Source: Hymenobacter armeniacus (GTDB lineage: Bacteria > Bacteroidota > Bacteroidia > Cytophagales > Hymenobacteraceae). Taken from it: 64,000 nt of DNA. The first letter of the stretch is position 1. The number at the start of each line of letters is the position of its first letter. Shown here piece by piece: positions 34,464 to 43,360 of the stretch. Where the stretch lies: contig NZ_JACXAC010000003.1 of assembly GCF_014699055.1 (NCBI RefSeq), positions 434,001 through 498,000 of the forward strand. The letters are read 5' to 3'. Below the pieces are notes generated by a model. That model saw only the letters and a list, made by a program, of their open reading frames with translations, was not told the DNA's origin and searched no databases. The translations under genes and the position numbers were made by a program.

Positions 34464-35930
34464 ATGCTAAAAACCGTCCTTCCCGTGCTGGCTCTATCCG
34501 CCCTTGGGCTGGGTAGCGCTGCCCCGCAAACCCCACCCAAGCCGCCCACCGCTTATTCGGCCGCCGGCCGCAAGGCGCAGGTATTCACCACCGCCCAGGG
34601 CACCAGCCAGCGCCTGGCCGCCGGCCCGGCCCTGGCGTTTGCGCCGGCCGGGCAGCCGCTCGAAACCCAGGTGTGCGTGTTCGTTGACCCCGGCCACTCG
34701 TTCCAGACCATGCTTGGCATTGGCGGGGCCCTGACCGACGCCTCGGCCGAAACCTACGCCCGCCTGCCCAAGGCCGTGCAGCAGGAGTTTATGCGGGCCT
34801 ACTACAGCCCCACGGCCGGCATCGGCTACACGCTGGGCCGCACCAGCATCCACAGCACCGACTTTTCGAGCGGCAGCTACACCTACGTGGCCGACAAGGA
34901 CGAGGCGCTGAAGAGCTTCAGCGTGCAGCACGACCAGCAGTACCGCATTCCGTTCATCAAGCAGGCCACGGCGGCGGCGGGCGGCAAGCTCACCATGTTT
35001 GTGAGCCCCTGGAGCCCGCCCGGCTGGATGAAATCCAACGGCGAGATGCTGCACGGCGGCAAGCTGCTGCCCCAATACCGCCAGGCCTGGGCCGACTACT
35101 ACGTGAAGTTCATTAAGGCCTACGAGCAGCAGGGCATTCCCATCTGGGGCCTGAGTGTGCAGAACGAAGCCATGGCCAACCAGAAGTGGGAGTCGTGCCT
35201 GTACACGGCCGAGGAGGAGCGGGATTTCATCAAAGGCTACCTCGGGCCCACGCTGGCCAAGGGCGGGCTGGGCGGCCGCAAGCTCATTGCCTGGGACCAC
35301 AACCGCGACCAGCTCTACCAGCGCGCCAGCACCATTCTCGACGACCCCGAGGCCGCCAAGTACGTGTGGGGCATCGGCTACCACTGGTACGAAACCTGGA
35401 CCACCAGCGCCATGCTCTTCGACAACGAGCGCCGCGTGCACGAGTCCTTCCCCAACACCAACCTGATTTTCACGGAGGGCTGCAAGGAGAAGTTCGACTT
35501 CGCCAAAATAGATGATTGGAGCCTGGGCGAGAAGTACGGCCACTCGATGATTAACGACTTCAACGCCGGCACCGTGGGCTGGACCGACTGGAACGTGCTG
35601 CTCGACGAAACCGGCGGCCCCAACCACGTGGGCAACTTCTGCTTCGCGCCCATCATCGGCGATACCAAGGCCGGTAAGCTACTCTATACCAGCGCGTACT
35701 ACTACATCGGCCACTTCTCGAAGTTCATCCGCCCCGGCGCCAAGCGCATTGTGAGCAGTTCGAACCGCGACTGGCTGCAAACCACCGCCTTCCGCAACGC
35801 CGATGGCAAAGTGGCCGTGGTGGTGATGAACAGCGGCGACAAGCCCCAGGAATTCCAGCTCTGGATAAAAGGGCAGGGAGCCAGCACCACCAGCCCCGCC
35901 CACTCCATCGCGACGTATGTGATTGACTAA
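34464..35930 (+). CDS. GH30 family glycoside hydrolase, divergent third member
   Basis: 488 residues with signal peptide VLPVLALSALGLGSAA. FQTMLGIGGALTDASAETYA, GRTSIHSTDFSSGSYTY, VSPWSPPGWMKSNGEM, SVQNEAMANQKWESC (acid/base Glu) and LIFTEGCKEKF (nucleophile Glu) define GH30. The spacing and the GYHWYETW block differ from the two upstream GH30s, so it belongs to another subfamily, closer to glucosylceramidase/beta-glucosidase-like GH30s. The C-terminus is a short beta domain ending SIATYVID. It may act on oligosaccharides produced by the other two. A large inverted repeat with nested hairpins follows at 35939. Confidence 0.9.
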   Translation: MLKTVLPVLALSALGLGSAAPQTPPKPPTAYSAAGRKAQVFTTAQGTSQRLAAGPALAFAPAGQPLETQVCVFVDPGHSFQTMLGIGGALTDASAETYARLPKAVQQEFMRAYYSPTAGIGYTLGRTSIHSTDFSSGSYTYVADKDEALKSFSVQHDQQYRIPFIKQATAAAGGKLTMFVSPWSPPGWMKSNGEMLHGGKLLPQYRQAWADYYVKFIKAYEQQGIPIWGLSVQNEAMANQKWESCLYTAEEERDFIKGYLGPTLAKGGLGGRKLIAWDHNRDQLYQRASTILDDPEAAKYVWGIGYHWYETWTTSAMLFDNERRVHESFPNTNLIFTEGCKEKFDFAKIDDWSLGEKYGHSMINDFNAGTVGWTDWNVLLDETGGPNHVGNFCFAPIIGDTKAGKLLYTSAYYYIGHFSKFIRPGAKRIVSSSNRDWLQTTAFRNADGKVAVVVMNSGDKPQEFQLWIKGQGASTTSPAHSIATYVID

Positions 35931-35938
35931 GTGTGGCC

Positions 35939-36063
35939 GAACGATGTAGAGACGCGACACTTCGCGTCTCGTCGTTCGCGCCGTCTGGCTGGCGTTCGAC
36001 GGAAATTGTCCTGCGCGAGTCGTTCAACGGGGAGACGCGAAGTGTCGCGTCTCTACATCGTTC
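35939..36063. repeat. Inverted repeat with self-complementary arms (GTAGAGACGC class)
   Basis: GAACGATGTAGAGACGCGAC at the left is complemented by the right end finishing CTCTACATCGTTC at 36063; arms are about 32 bases. Each arm contains GAGACGCGA-N4-TCGCGTCTC, itself a hairpin. It separates the third GH30 from the GH5 gene. Confidence 0.85.
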
Positions 36064-36076
36064 TATTCAAACACGC

Positions 36077-37366
36077 ATGAAAACTTTCTTGCTTTTCTTT
36101 CTCACCGCCCTCGCGGGCCAGGCCCAAACCCCCTTGCTCCGCGCCGACGGGCCGAAAATCGTGGATGCCCAGCAGCACGAAGTCCTGCTGCGCGGCATGA
36201 ACCTCGGCGGCTGGCTGCTGCAGGAAGGCTACATGATGAAGCCCGGCTACGGCGGCACCCAGGGCTCGGTGAAGAAGGTGCTCTACCAGGCTGGCCTGAG
36301 CGACGCGGCCGTGGAGAAGTTCTACCAGCAGTACCGCGACAACTTCATTACCAAAGCCGATATTGATTTCATTGCCCAGCAGGGCTTCAACTGCATTCGC
36401 CTGCCGCTGCACTACGACCTGTTCCTGACCGAGACGCAGCGCGCGGTGCGCAACGGCGTCATCCGCGGCACGGTGCCGTATGCCGACTACGTGGCCCGGC
36501 TGAAGGAATGGCAGCAAAAAGGCGAGCTGTTCCGCGAGCCCCAGAAGCTGGAGGCCATCCGCATCATCGATAAGACGCTGGCCTGGTGCGCTGCCAACAA
36601 GCTGTACGTGGTGCTCGACCTGCACGCCGCCCCCGGCGCCCAGGGCACCGATTCCAACATCTCGGATGCGTTGCAGACCAACGACTTCTGGCAGGAGCCC
36701 ATGTATCAGGACCTCACCAACGGGCTGTGGGCCATGCTGGCCCGGCGCTACAAGAACGACGGCCGCATTGCCATGTACGACATCGTGAACGAGCCCAACC
36801 ACGTGCCCGGCGGCAACCCGGCCATTCAGAAGATGTTCGAGCGGCTCATCAACACGGTGCGCGCCGAGGGCGACCAGCACCTGCTGCTGCTCGAAGGCAA
36901 CGGCTACGGCAACAACTACAACGACATCGAGCGCCGGGCCTTCAGCCACCCCGAAAACCTGGTGTACAACGCCCACCGCTACAGCATTCTGCCCAAATAC
37001 CCGCTCAGCAACGCGCCCGACGCCACCAACCCCGACGCCAACCAGCTCGGCACCATCGGCAACCTGCTGGCCTTCCGCCAGGCCCAGAACGTGCCCGTGT
37101 GGGTGGGCGAAACCGGCGAAAACTCGCCCGAATGGATGGGCGAAGCCGCCCGCAACCTCAACGCCGCCGGCATCGGCTGGTGCCAGTGGACCTACAAGCG
37201 CTTCAACGACAAGCCCATTGCCGCCCTGCTGCGCATCAAGCCGCCCTATATCGTCGACGTGAAAACTGCCGCCGAGCTGCCGCCGATTCTGGAAAACATC
37301 AAGTTCAAAAACTGCCTGCCGAACCCGGACGTCATCGCCGCGCTAAGGGCGGAGCTGAAAAAGTAA
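36077..37366 (+). CDS. GH5 family glycoside hydrolase (beta-glucanase)
   Basis: 429 residues from ATG 36077, which gives the signal peptide TFLLFFLTALAGQAQ; the longer open frame runs into the repeat. VLLRGMNLGGWLLQEGYMM is the GH5 opening, reminiscent of exo-beta-1,3-glucanases. GFNCIRLPLHYD, YVVLDLHAAPGAQG, YDIVNEPNHVPGG (acid/base Glu) and VPVWVGETGENSPEW (nucleophile Glu) follow. It hydrolyses beta-glucosidic links; with GH30s around it, mixed or branched beta-glucan is plausible. It sits 13 bases after one inverted repeat and is followed by another, so it may form its own transcript within the locus. Confidence 0.9.
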   Translation: MKTFLLFFLTALAGQAQTPLLRADGPKIVDAQQHEVLLRGMNLGGWLLQEGYMMKPGYGGTQGSVKKVLYQAGLSDAAVEKFYQQYRDNFITKADIDFIAQQGFNCIRLPLHYDLFLTETQRAVRNGVIRGTVPYADYVARLKEWQQKGELFREPQKLEAIRIIDKTLAWCAANKLYVVLDLHAAPGAQGTDSNISDALQTNDFWQEPMYQDLTNGLWAMLARRYKNDGRIAMYDIVNEPNHVPGGNPAIQKMFERLINTVRAEGDQHLLLLEGNGYGNNYNDIERRAFSHPENLVYNAHRYSILPKYPLSNAPDATNPDANQLGTIGNLLAFRQAQNVPVWVGETGENSPEWMGEAARNLNAAGIGWCQWTYKRFNDKPIAALLRIKPPYIVDVKTAAELPPILENIKFKNCLPNPDVIAALRAELKK

Positions 37367-37390
37367 ATCGAACTAGAAGAAGAGCAAAAG

Positions 37391-37543
37391 GAACGGTCAT
37401 GCTGAGCGCAGCCGAAGCATCTCTACCGCAGTAGTAATTCATTCGCTGCAACGGATGGTACTACAAGTATTCGCTGCCCGGTTTGGTGAGGACCAGGCAA
37501 CGAAGCGGGAGAGATGCTTCGGCTGCGCTCAGCATGACCGTTC
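37391..37543. repeat. Long intergenic inverted repeat (GGTCATGCTGAGCGCAGCC class)
   Basis: GAACGGTCATGCTGAGCGCA (from 37391) is complemented by TGCGCTCAGCATGACCGTTC ending at 37543, arms ~36 bases; same arms as 4989-5081. The ~80-base centre is unrelated to that copy, so arms are conserved and centres vary. Confidence 0.85.
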
Positions 37544-37567
37544 TTTAATCGTGCTCGCCATATCCGC

Positions 37568-38623
37568 ATGAAAAACCTGCTGCTCCTTCTGCTGCTGACG
37601 CTGCTCAGCAGCACCCGCCTCGCGGCCCAGGCCAGCCCGCCGCCGGCCGGCCGCGTCGTCGTCACCTATCTCGACTCGAAGCTGCTGCGCGGCAACCCCG
37701 GCGGCGAAACCCCGCGCCGCCGCGTGAGCGTGTACCTGCCCGCTGGCTACGACGCCGCGCCCGGCCAGCGCTACCCCGTGCTCTACTACCTGCACGGCTT
37801 CACCTGGAACGACAGCCTGATTTTCAATAAGGACGGCATGAAAGCCCTGCTCGACCAAGCCATTGCCGAAAAGCAGATTCGGCCGCTCATCGTGGTGGTG
37901 CCCAACGAGCAAACCCGCTTCGGCGGCAGCTGGTACGCCAACTCGGCCACCAACGGCCCCTGGGCCGATTTCACCGCCCGCGAGCTGGTAGCCTTCATCG
38001 ACGGGCAGTTTCGCACCCTGTCGCGGCCCAGCAGCCGGGGCCTGGCGGGCCACTCCATGGGCGGCGGCGGCACCCTGCGGCTGGCGCTGCAATATCCTGG
38101 CATCTGGGCCGCTGCCTACGCCCTGAGCCCCGCGCTGGTGGGGCCGCACCCCAGCTACCTGCCCGGCCCGGGCCTGCCCCAGGCTTTGCGGGCCACTGGC
38201 CCAGCGGGCCTGCAGGGCAACCACGCGGCCTTCTCGACGGTGTCCGTGTCGCGGGCCTTTTCGCCCAACCCCAAAGCCGTGCCCTTTGGGGCCAACCTGC
38301 CCGGCTCGCTGGGTGCCGACAGCCTGACCCGGCGCGATGCCGCGCTGGCGCAGTGGGTGGCGGCCACGCCCACCTACCAGCTGCCCACCCACACGGCGGC
38401 CCTGCGCCAGCTGCGCGCCCTGGCCTTCGACTGGGGTGCGCAGGACGAGGTGCGGCACATTCCGCCCACCTGCCGCACGTTCAGCCAGTGGCTCAGCGCC
38501 TTCAGTATCCGCCACGCGGCCGAGGAGTACGAGGGCACCCACGGCAGCCGCATCATGGGCCACGATGGGCGGATGTTCCAGCACGTCCTGCCGTTTTTTG
38601 ATAAGCACTTAGATTTCAACTAA
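37568..38623 (+). CDS. Esterase-D-like alpha/beta hydrolase, PUL member
   Basis: 351 residues with signal peptide NLLLLLLLTLLSSTRLAAQA. RRVSVYLPAGYDAAPGQRYPVLYYLHGFT, IVVVPNEQTRFGGSWYANS and SRGLAGHSMGGGGTLRLALQYP (nucleophile Ser in GHSMGG) mark the esterase-D / antigen-85 family, which includes feruloyl and acetyl esterases. The expected catalytic His is probably in EGTHGSRIMGHDGRMFQHVL near the C-terminus. Periplasmic. It is the second ester hydrolase of this locus and probably acts on acylated glycan fragments; the substrate is not determined by sequence. Confidence 0.85.
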   Translation: MKNLLLLLLLTLLSSTRLAAQASPPPAGRVVVTYLDSKLLRGNPGGETPRRRVSVYLPAGYDAAPGQRYPVLYYLHGFTWNDSLIFNKDGMKALLDQAIAEKQIRPLIVVVPNEQTRFGGSWYANSATNGPWADFTARELVAFIDGQFRTLSRPSSRGLAGHSMGGGGTLRLALQYPGIWAAAYALSPALVGPHPSYLPGPGLPQALRATGPAGLQGNHAAFSTVSVSRAFSPNPKAVPFGANLPGSLGADSLTRRDAALAQWVAATPTYQLPTHTAALRQLRALAFDWGAQDEVRHIPPTCRTFSQWLSAFSIRHAAEEYEGTHGSRIMGHDGRMFQHVLPFFDKHLDFN

Positions 38624-38691
38624 CCCCGGTGCGGCGGCCTGCCCGATAGTGGGCCGTCAGCTGGTTTTGCTCCGAATTTCCCCGCCGCCGC

Positions 38692-39636
38692 ATGCGTCTG
38701 CTCGCCTTCCTGCTTCCGCTCCTGAGTTTTACCGCGCCCGTTGCCCCGGCCGCCAAGCCGCCCAAAAAGCCCGTTGTCATTCTCTTCGTGGGCAACAGCT
38801 ACTTCCACAGTGCTAAGCCGCCCATGCTCAACTACAACGCGGCGGCCATTACCGACGAGAACTTCACGCCCGACCGCCGCGGCCAGCGCCAACGCATGTA
38901 CGTGAACGAGCCCGGCCCCTGGGGCGGCGTGCCCGGCATCTTCAAAAAGCTCACCGACGAAGCCGGCCTCAACTACGAAGTGCACATTGAAGCCATCAGC
39001 GGGCAGACGCTGAAGTTTCACTACGACAGCGCCCTGGCCATCATTCAGCAGCCGCGCTGGGACCGCGTTATCATGCACGACCTCAGCACCGGGCCGCTGC
39101 CCACGCGCCGCGGCGGCCAGCCCGAACGGTTTCAGGAGTACGCCACCAAGCTGGAACAGGCCATTCACGCCGCCAACCCCGCCGCCCGCGTCTATCTCTA
39201 CCAGACCTGGGCCGGCGCGGCCCTCAATATCCCGCCCAACTCGCCCTACGCCGGCCTGCCTCTCGACTCGATGACGGCCGACCTGCACGCTGCCTACTAC
39301 GGCCTCGCCCGTCGCAACGGCCATATTGCAGGCGTGGCTCCGGCCGGCGATGCCTGGCTACGGGCCATTCGCGAAGGCGTGGCCATGCCCAACCCCTACA
39401 CCCCGGACCCCAACAAAATGGAACTCTGGGAAGCCGACCACCGCCACCCCAGCCGCTGGGGCGCCTACCTCAACGCCTGCGTGGTGTTCGGCGAAATCAC
39501 GGGCCGCGACCCGCGCCAGTTCGGCCCCACCGAAGAAGCGGCCGCCGCCCTGGGCATCAGCCTCACGCAAGCTGTGGCCCTGCAACGCGTCGCCGCCGAG
39601 CAACTGAAAGTGGCGCGCAAGAATAAGGGGCGCTGA
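38692..39636 (+). CDS. SGNH/GDSL-like hydrolase, PUL member (tentative)
   Basis: 314 residues with signal peptide LLAFLLPLLSFTAPVAPAA. VVILFVGNSYFHSAKPP resembles the first SGNH block of DUF4886-type proteins (G-N-S in place of G-D-S). WDRVIMHDLSTG is a middle strand, and ADHRHPSRWGAYLNACVVFGEI near residue 250 has the His-Pro-S...G-Y-L-N-A pattern of the terminal Asp/His block. It is probably a periplasmic ester hydrolase. Sixty-eight bases separate it from the esterase gene; it is the last gene of the locus on this strand. Confidence 0.7.
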   Translation: MRLLAFLLPLLSFTAPVAPAAKPPKKPVVILFVGNSYFHSAKPPMLNYNAAAITDENFTPDRRGQRQRMYVNEPGPWGGVPGIFKKLTDEAGLNYEVHIEAISGQTLKFHYDSALAIIQQPRWDRVIMHDLSTGPLPTRRGGQPERFQEYATKLEQAIHAANPAARVYLYQTWAGAALNIPPNSPYAGLPLDSMTADLHAAYYGLARRNGHIAGVAPAGDAWLRAIREGVAMPNPYTPDPNKMELWEADHRHPSRWGAYLNACVVFGEITGRDPRQFGPTEEAAAALGISLTQAVALQRVAAEQLKVARKNKGR

Positions 39637-39665
39637 GCAGGAATGGGTCCGGGAGATGTGCTTCG

Positions 39666-40640
39666 CTAGCGCCCCGGCTCCGCCAGAAATGCCCGCGTCA
39701 GTTGTTCCCAGTCCGCCGAATAGCGCTTCCAGTACGGCTCGTGGCCCACGCCGGAAAAGTCATGCCGGGCTTTGGGGCCGGCCAGGTTGGCGAAAATGGC
39801 GTCGGTTTCGGGGCGGGTCACGCGCGGGTCGGCGGTGCCCCAGAGCAGGAGGGTAGGGGTATGAATCTGGCTGGCGTAGTGCTCAGCGTTGAGGCCATAG
39901 GCCCAGAAGCCGTTTTGCACGCCGCCCCAGAACACCAGCAAATCGGCCATCGGGAAGCCGGGTACGTGCATGGATTCGAAGCGGTTGTAGGCCGTTTGGC
40001 GCATATTGCCGTAGGGGCACTCCAGAATATTGGCGGTGGGGCGGACACGTAAATCGGCTTCGGCGCGCATGATAGCCACGGCACCCATGCTCACACCATA
40101 GAGAATGAGTGCGTGGTGTTTAGTTGTTGCGCTATCGTTGTCATACAACCATGCCACTGAAGCCGCCACGTCATCGGCCTCGCGGTAGCCCACGGTGGTG
40201 CGAAAACCGGCCGAGTTGCCGTTGCCGGCTTGGTCCACCAGCAGCACGTTGTAGCCCAGGCGGCGGAAGTGGCCGGCCTCGTGGCTGAGGTGCGACTTGC
40301 TGCTGGTATAGCCGTGAAACAGCGCAACAGTGCCGCGCACCTGGCCGGTATCGGGCCGAGCGTACCAGGCTTCGAGGGGGCCGTTGGGACTGGCGATGGT
40401 CACGGTTTCGACCAGGAAGTCGGGCTTGGGGCCGTTCTGCGGCTTGGGGTTGCGGATGCCGGTGAGCAGCACCCACAGCTTCCGGCCAGGGCTGAGCTGC
40501 TCGGGGTTGGGCGAGTGCACGCCGGGCTCGTTGCTGAAATGCGTGAAGCGCCAGGCATGGAAGAAGGCCACGGCGTTCAGCGCGGCGAAGCCTGCTAGCG
40601 AGAGCAGCAGAAGCGGGCGAAGGCGGGCACTTTTTCTCAA
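39666..40640 (-). CDS. Alpha/beta hydrolase with N-terminal membrane anchor
   Basis: 324 residues. A hydrophobic N-terminal helix (LLLLSLAGFAALNAVAFFHAW) anchors an alpha/beta-hydrolase domain. Its motifs are VALFHGYTSSKSHLSHEAG (oxyanion region), LILYGVSMGAVAIM (nucleophile Ser in GVSMG), LLLWGTADPRVTRPETD (acid) and FSGVGHEPYWKRY (His). No substrate can be assigned. Start codon is TTG at 40640; there is no ATG in frame nearby, and the rluE stop is 17 bases upstream, so translational coupling is likely. The C-terminal ~35 residues are duplicated as a remnant at 21775-21880. Confidence 0.85.
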   Translation of the reverse strand: MRKSARLRPLLLLSLAGFAALNAVAFFHAWRFTHFSNEPGVHSPNPEQLSPGRKLWVLLTGIRNPKPQNGPKPDFLVETVTIASPNGPLEAWYARPDTGQVRGTVALFHGYTSSKSHLSHEAGHFRRLGYNVLLVDQAGNGNSAGFRTTVGYREADDVAASVAWLYDNDSATTKHHALILYGVSMGAVAIMRAEADLRVRPTANILECPYGNMRQTAYNRFESMHVPGFPMADLLVFWGGVQNGFWAYGLNAEHYASQIHTPTLLLWGTADPRVTRPETDAIFANLAGPKARHDFSGVGHEPYWKRYSADWEQLTRAFLAEPGR

Positions 40641-40657
40641 TGTCGACTGGCGCTGGC

Positions 40658-41314
40658 TTAGGATTTCAGCGGACGGCGTGGCGTTGGTTGGGGCGCTTTT
40701 TCGCCCTTCACAAGCACCTTTCGATTAGCTGGGTTCTTCGTCATCGAGAACTTGGCTTTCAGCTTGCGCGATTCTTCGGGCGTGAGTTCGCGCCATTGGC
40801 CGGGGGCCAGTTCGCCTAGTTCCAGCTCGTCGATGCGGGCCCGGATGAGGCGCAGGCAAGGCAGGCCCACGGCCGCGCACATTTTGCGTACCTGCCGGTT
40901 CATGCCCTGCGAGATGGTGATGGCCAGCCAGCTGGTCGGGATGTTGGCCCGGAAGCGAATGGGAGTGCTGCGCTCCCACAATTCGGCGGGCTCTGCGATG
41001 ATGCTGGCCTGCGCGGGGGCGGTAAGGCCTTCCTTTATCTGCACGCCGCGCCGCAGCTTCGCCAACGCTTCTTCCGAAACGGTGCCTTCCACCTGCGCCC
41101 AGTAGGTTTTCGGAACTTTGAATTTGGGGTCGCTCAGGCGGTGTTGCAGGGCTTTGTCGTCGGTGAGCAGGAGCAGGCCTTCGCTGTCGAAATCGAGCCG
41201 GCCCACGGGGTACACGTCGGGCACGGGCACAAAGTCCTTGAGCGTGGCGCGGCCGTGCTCGTCGGTGAACTGGGTGAGGACTTCGTAGGGCTTGTTGACG
41301 AGGATGTAGCGCAT
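40658..41314 (-). CDS. rluE: 23S rRNA pseudouridine synthase, RluE-like
   Basis: 218 residues of the RsuA/RluB/E/F family without the S4 domain, as in RluE. YILVNKPYEVLTQFTDEHGR opens it and YPVGRLDFDSEGLLLLTDD holds the catalytic Asp. KTYWAQVEGTVSEEAL, ITISQGMNRQVRKMCAAVGL and LRLIRARIDELELGELAPGQW are the remaining family blocks. It converts a uridine of 23S rRNA to pseudouridine (U2457 in E. coli). A basic tail (RKLKAKFSMTKNPANRKVLV...) extends beyond the core, probably for RNA contact. It is followed by the alpha/beta hydrolase gene on the same strand. Confidence 0.92.
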   Translation of the reverse strand: MRYILVNKPYEVLTQFTDEHGRATLKDFVPVPDVYPVGRLDFDSEGLLLLTDDKALQHRLSDPKFKVPKTYWAQVEGTVSEEALAKLRRGVQIKEGLTAPAQASIIAEPAELWERSTPIRFRANIPTSWLAITISQGMNRQVRKMCAAVGLPCLRLIRARIDELELGELAPGQWRELTPEESRKLKAKFSMTKNPANRKVLVKGEKAPQPTPRRPLKS

Positions 41315-41521
41315 GAAAAAACCAAAAGAATTAAGCTAGCCCAGGCCGGGATGTACAAGTCTACGCGCGAACAAGCCGTGCCGAACAACTGGCTGAACCA
41401 AAGATTTTAGGCCTGCTGAATGGCACTGAGGCGTGCAACAGCAGAAGGAGCGAGAAAGCCAATGTCTCTGAATTAAGCTTACTATTGTGACAGTATCCAT
41501 TTGGACCTCGCCGATGAAACC

Positions 41522-42178
41522 ATGAATTACGGACGTATCTATCAGTACCGGTTTCAAAGCACCAACGAAACCAAAAAAAAGGTGGTCTGGACGGCGCTTG
41601 CCACGTGGCTCTACCACGGCTACCTCAATCGGCCCGGCCGCGTGCTCGACCTCGCCGGGGGCCTGTGCGAATTCATCAACGCCATTCCCGCGGCCGAAAA
41701 GTGGACCATCGATTTGTCCGAAGCCTTCATTCGCGAGCACGCGGACCCCGGCGTACACGTGCTGGTGGGCAATAACCTGGAAGTGGAGATACCCGAAAAT
41801 TATTTTGACGGCATCTTCGTCTCAAACTTTCTGGAGCACCTCGAAACCCAGAAAGAAGTGGCCATTTTTCTGGAGCGCATGTACGCCAGCCTGAAAAAAG
41901 GCGGGCGCATTGTGGTCATGGGGCCCAATTTTAAGCACACCTACAAAGAATACTTCGACTTTGCCGACCACACCGTGGTGCTAACTGACCTGGGCGTGGC
42001 GGAGCATTTGCACGGTGCCGGCTTCACCGTCCTCAAGAGCATCGGCCGGTTTTTTCCGCTTTCCTTTCGCAGCGGCAGTTTCCTGCCCGTGACACCCCTG
42101 ACGGTGAAAACGTACCTGCACACCCCCCTGGCTTGGCGGGTGATGGGCAAGCAATTTTTGGTGGTGGCCGAGAAATAA
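41522..42178 (+). CDS. Class I SAM-dependent methyltransferase
   Basis: 218 residues from ATG 41522; an upstream in-frame TTG at 41501 adds seven residues without conservation value. RVLDLAGGLCEFINAIP is motif I with a relaxed Gly pattern, and WTIDLSEAFI holds the acidic end of strand 2. DGIFVSNFLEHLETQKEV and MYASLKKGGRIVVMGPN are motifs post-I to III. The tail LTVKTYLHTPLAWRVMGKQF resembles methyltransferases linked to glycan or lipid modification. TACTATTG at 41480-41487 is a possible -7 box. The substrate cannot be assigned. Confidence 0.85.
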   Translation: MNYGRIYQYRFQSTNETKKKVVWTALATWLYHGYLNRPGRVLDLAGGLCEFINAIPAAEKWTIDLSEAFIREHADPGVHVLVGNNLEVEIPENYFDGIFVSNFLEHLETQKEVAIFLERMYASLKKGGRIVVMGPNFKHTYKEYFDFADHTVVLTDLGVAEHLHGAGFTVLKSIGRFFPLSFRSGSFLPVTPLTVKTYLHTPLAWRVMGKQFLVVAEK

Positions 42179-42223
42179 TTCAGCGGGCTTCACCGCACTT
42201 GCAGCAGCTATTGGAGTCCCGCG

Positions 42224-43354
42224 CTACTTCTCCCACCACCGCTGCTGCGGCAGCGCAGCGCCCAACGTAACTGGCTCGCCCAGGTGCGGCGTGGTGATGA
42301 CCTGGCCTAGGCGGGCGGCCTCGGCCGTGGCCCGGGTCACGGGCTCATTCCAGGCGTGGAGGCTCTCGGTGAAAGCGCCCCAGTGCACGGGCAGCATCAC
42401 GGCGGCGCGCACGTCGCGGGCGGCCTGCACGCTCTGCTCGGGCTTCATGTGAATGTCGGCCCAGCTTTCGTTGTATTGCCCGCACTCCACCACGGCCAGG
42501 TCGAAGGGCCCGTATTGCTGGCCGATGGCGGCAAAGTGCGGCCCATACCCACCGTCGCCGGTGTAAAACACGCGCTTGGTGGGCGCCTGCACCACCCAGG
42601 AGCACCACATGGTGGAGTTGCGGTTGGTGAGGCCGCGGCCCGAAAAGTGGCGGCTGGGCGTGCAATGCAGCAGCAGCCCGGGCAGGGTGGCCTGGTCGCC
42701 CCAGTTCATTTCGGTGATGCGCTCGCGGGGCACGCCCCAGGCCCGCAGGTGCGCCCCAATGCCCAGCGGCACGTAAAATTGCCCCACCTTGTCCTTGATT
42801 TTCTCGATGGTCCGGAAGTCGAGGTGGTCGTAGTGGTCGTGCGAAATGAGCACGGCGGCGATGTAAGGCAGCTTTTCGGGGGTGATGACCAGCTCGCGGT
42901 TGTAGCGGTTGGGCGTGGCCCAGCTCACGGGGCCCATTTCCACGCTCAGCATGGGGTCGAGCAGGATGTTCTGGCCCGCGATTTCGAGCAGGCTGGCCGA
43001 GTGGCCAAACCAGGTGATGCGCACCACGTCGGGCGTTTTGCGCACGATGGCCAGCGAATCGAGGGGCCGCATCGGCAGCGGGCCAGGCGGCGCGGCCTGG
43101 GGCGACTTATGAAACAGGAATTTCCACAACACCGAAGGCATGCTGCCACCGGTCATTTCCCGCGTCGGAATCAGGTTCACAAATTCACCTTTCTTCTCGT
43201 CGTAATGGCCTGATTTCGCAAACGCTTGCTTTTCCAGCCGCGTGGGCGTGCCGCCCAGCTGCGGGCTGAAGTTGGTGAAGGCTACCACGCCAATGAGCAG
43301 GGTGCCGAGAATGCCGCCGGTCGTCACAAGAAATTTCTTTACTAATTCACGCAT
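42224..43354 (-). CDS. Metallo-beta-lactamase-fold hydrolase, NAPE-PLD/UlaG-like, membrane anchored
   Basis: 376 residues. An N-terminal helix (FLVTTGGILGTLLIGVVAF) anchors it. RITWFGHSASLLEIAGQNILLDPML, VLISHDHYDHLD (metal-binding HxHxDH), TPSRHFSGRG, FYTGDGGYGPHF and MLPVHWGAFTESLHAW define the metallo-beta-lactamase fold of the group that includes N-acyl-phosphatidylethanolamine phospholipase D. A phosphodiesterase or lactonase activity at the periplasmic face is plausible. Its start lies 6 bases after the stop of the NAD(P)-binding gene, so the two form an operon. Confidence 0.85.
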   Translation of the reverse strand: MRELVKKFLVTTGGILGTLLIGVVAFTNFSPQLGGTPTRLEKQAFAKSGHYDEKKGEFVNLIPTREMTGGSMPSVLWKFLFHKSPQAAPPGPLPMRPLDSLAIVRKTPDVVRITWFGHSASLLEIAGQNILLDPMLSVEMGPVSWATPNRYNRELVITPEKLPYIAAVLISHDHYDHLDFRTIEKIKDKVGQFYVPLGIGAHLRAWGVPRERITEMNWGDQATLPGLLLHCTPSRHFSGRGLTNRNSTMWCSWVVQAPTKRVFYTGDGGYGPHFAAIGQQYGPFDLAVVECGQYNESWADIHMKPEQSVQAARDVRAAVMLPVHWGAFTESLHAWNEPVTRATAEAARLGQVITTPHLGEPVTLGAALPQQRWWEK

Positions 43355-43360
43355 AGTGTT

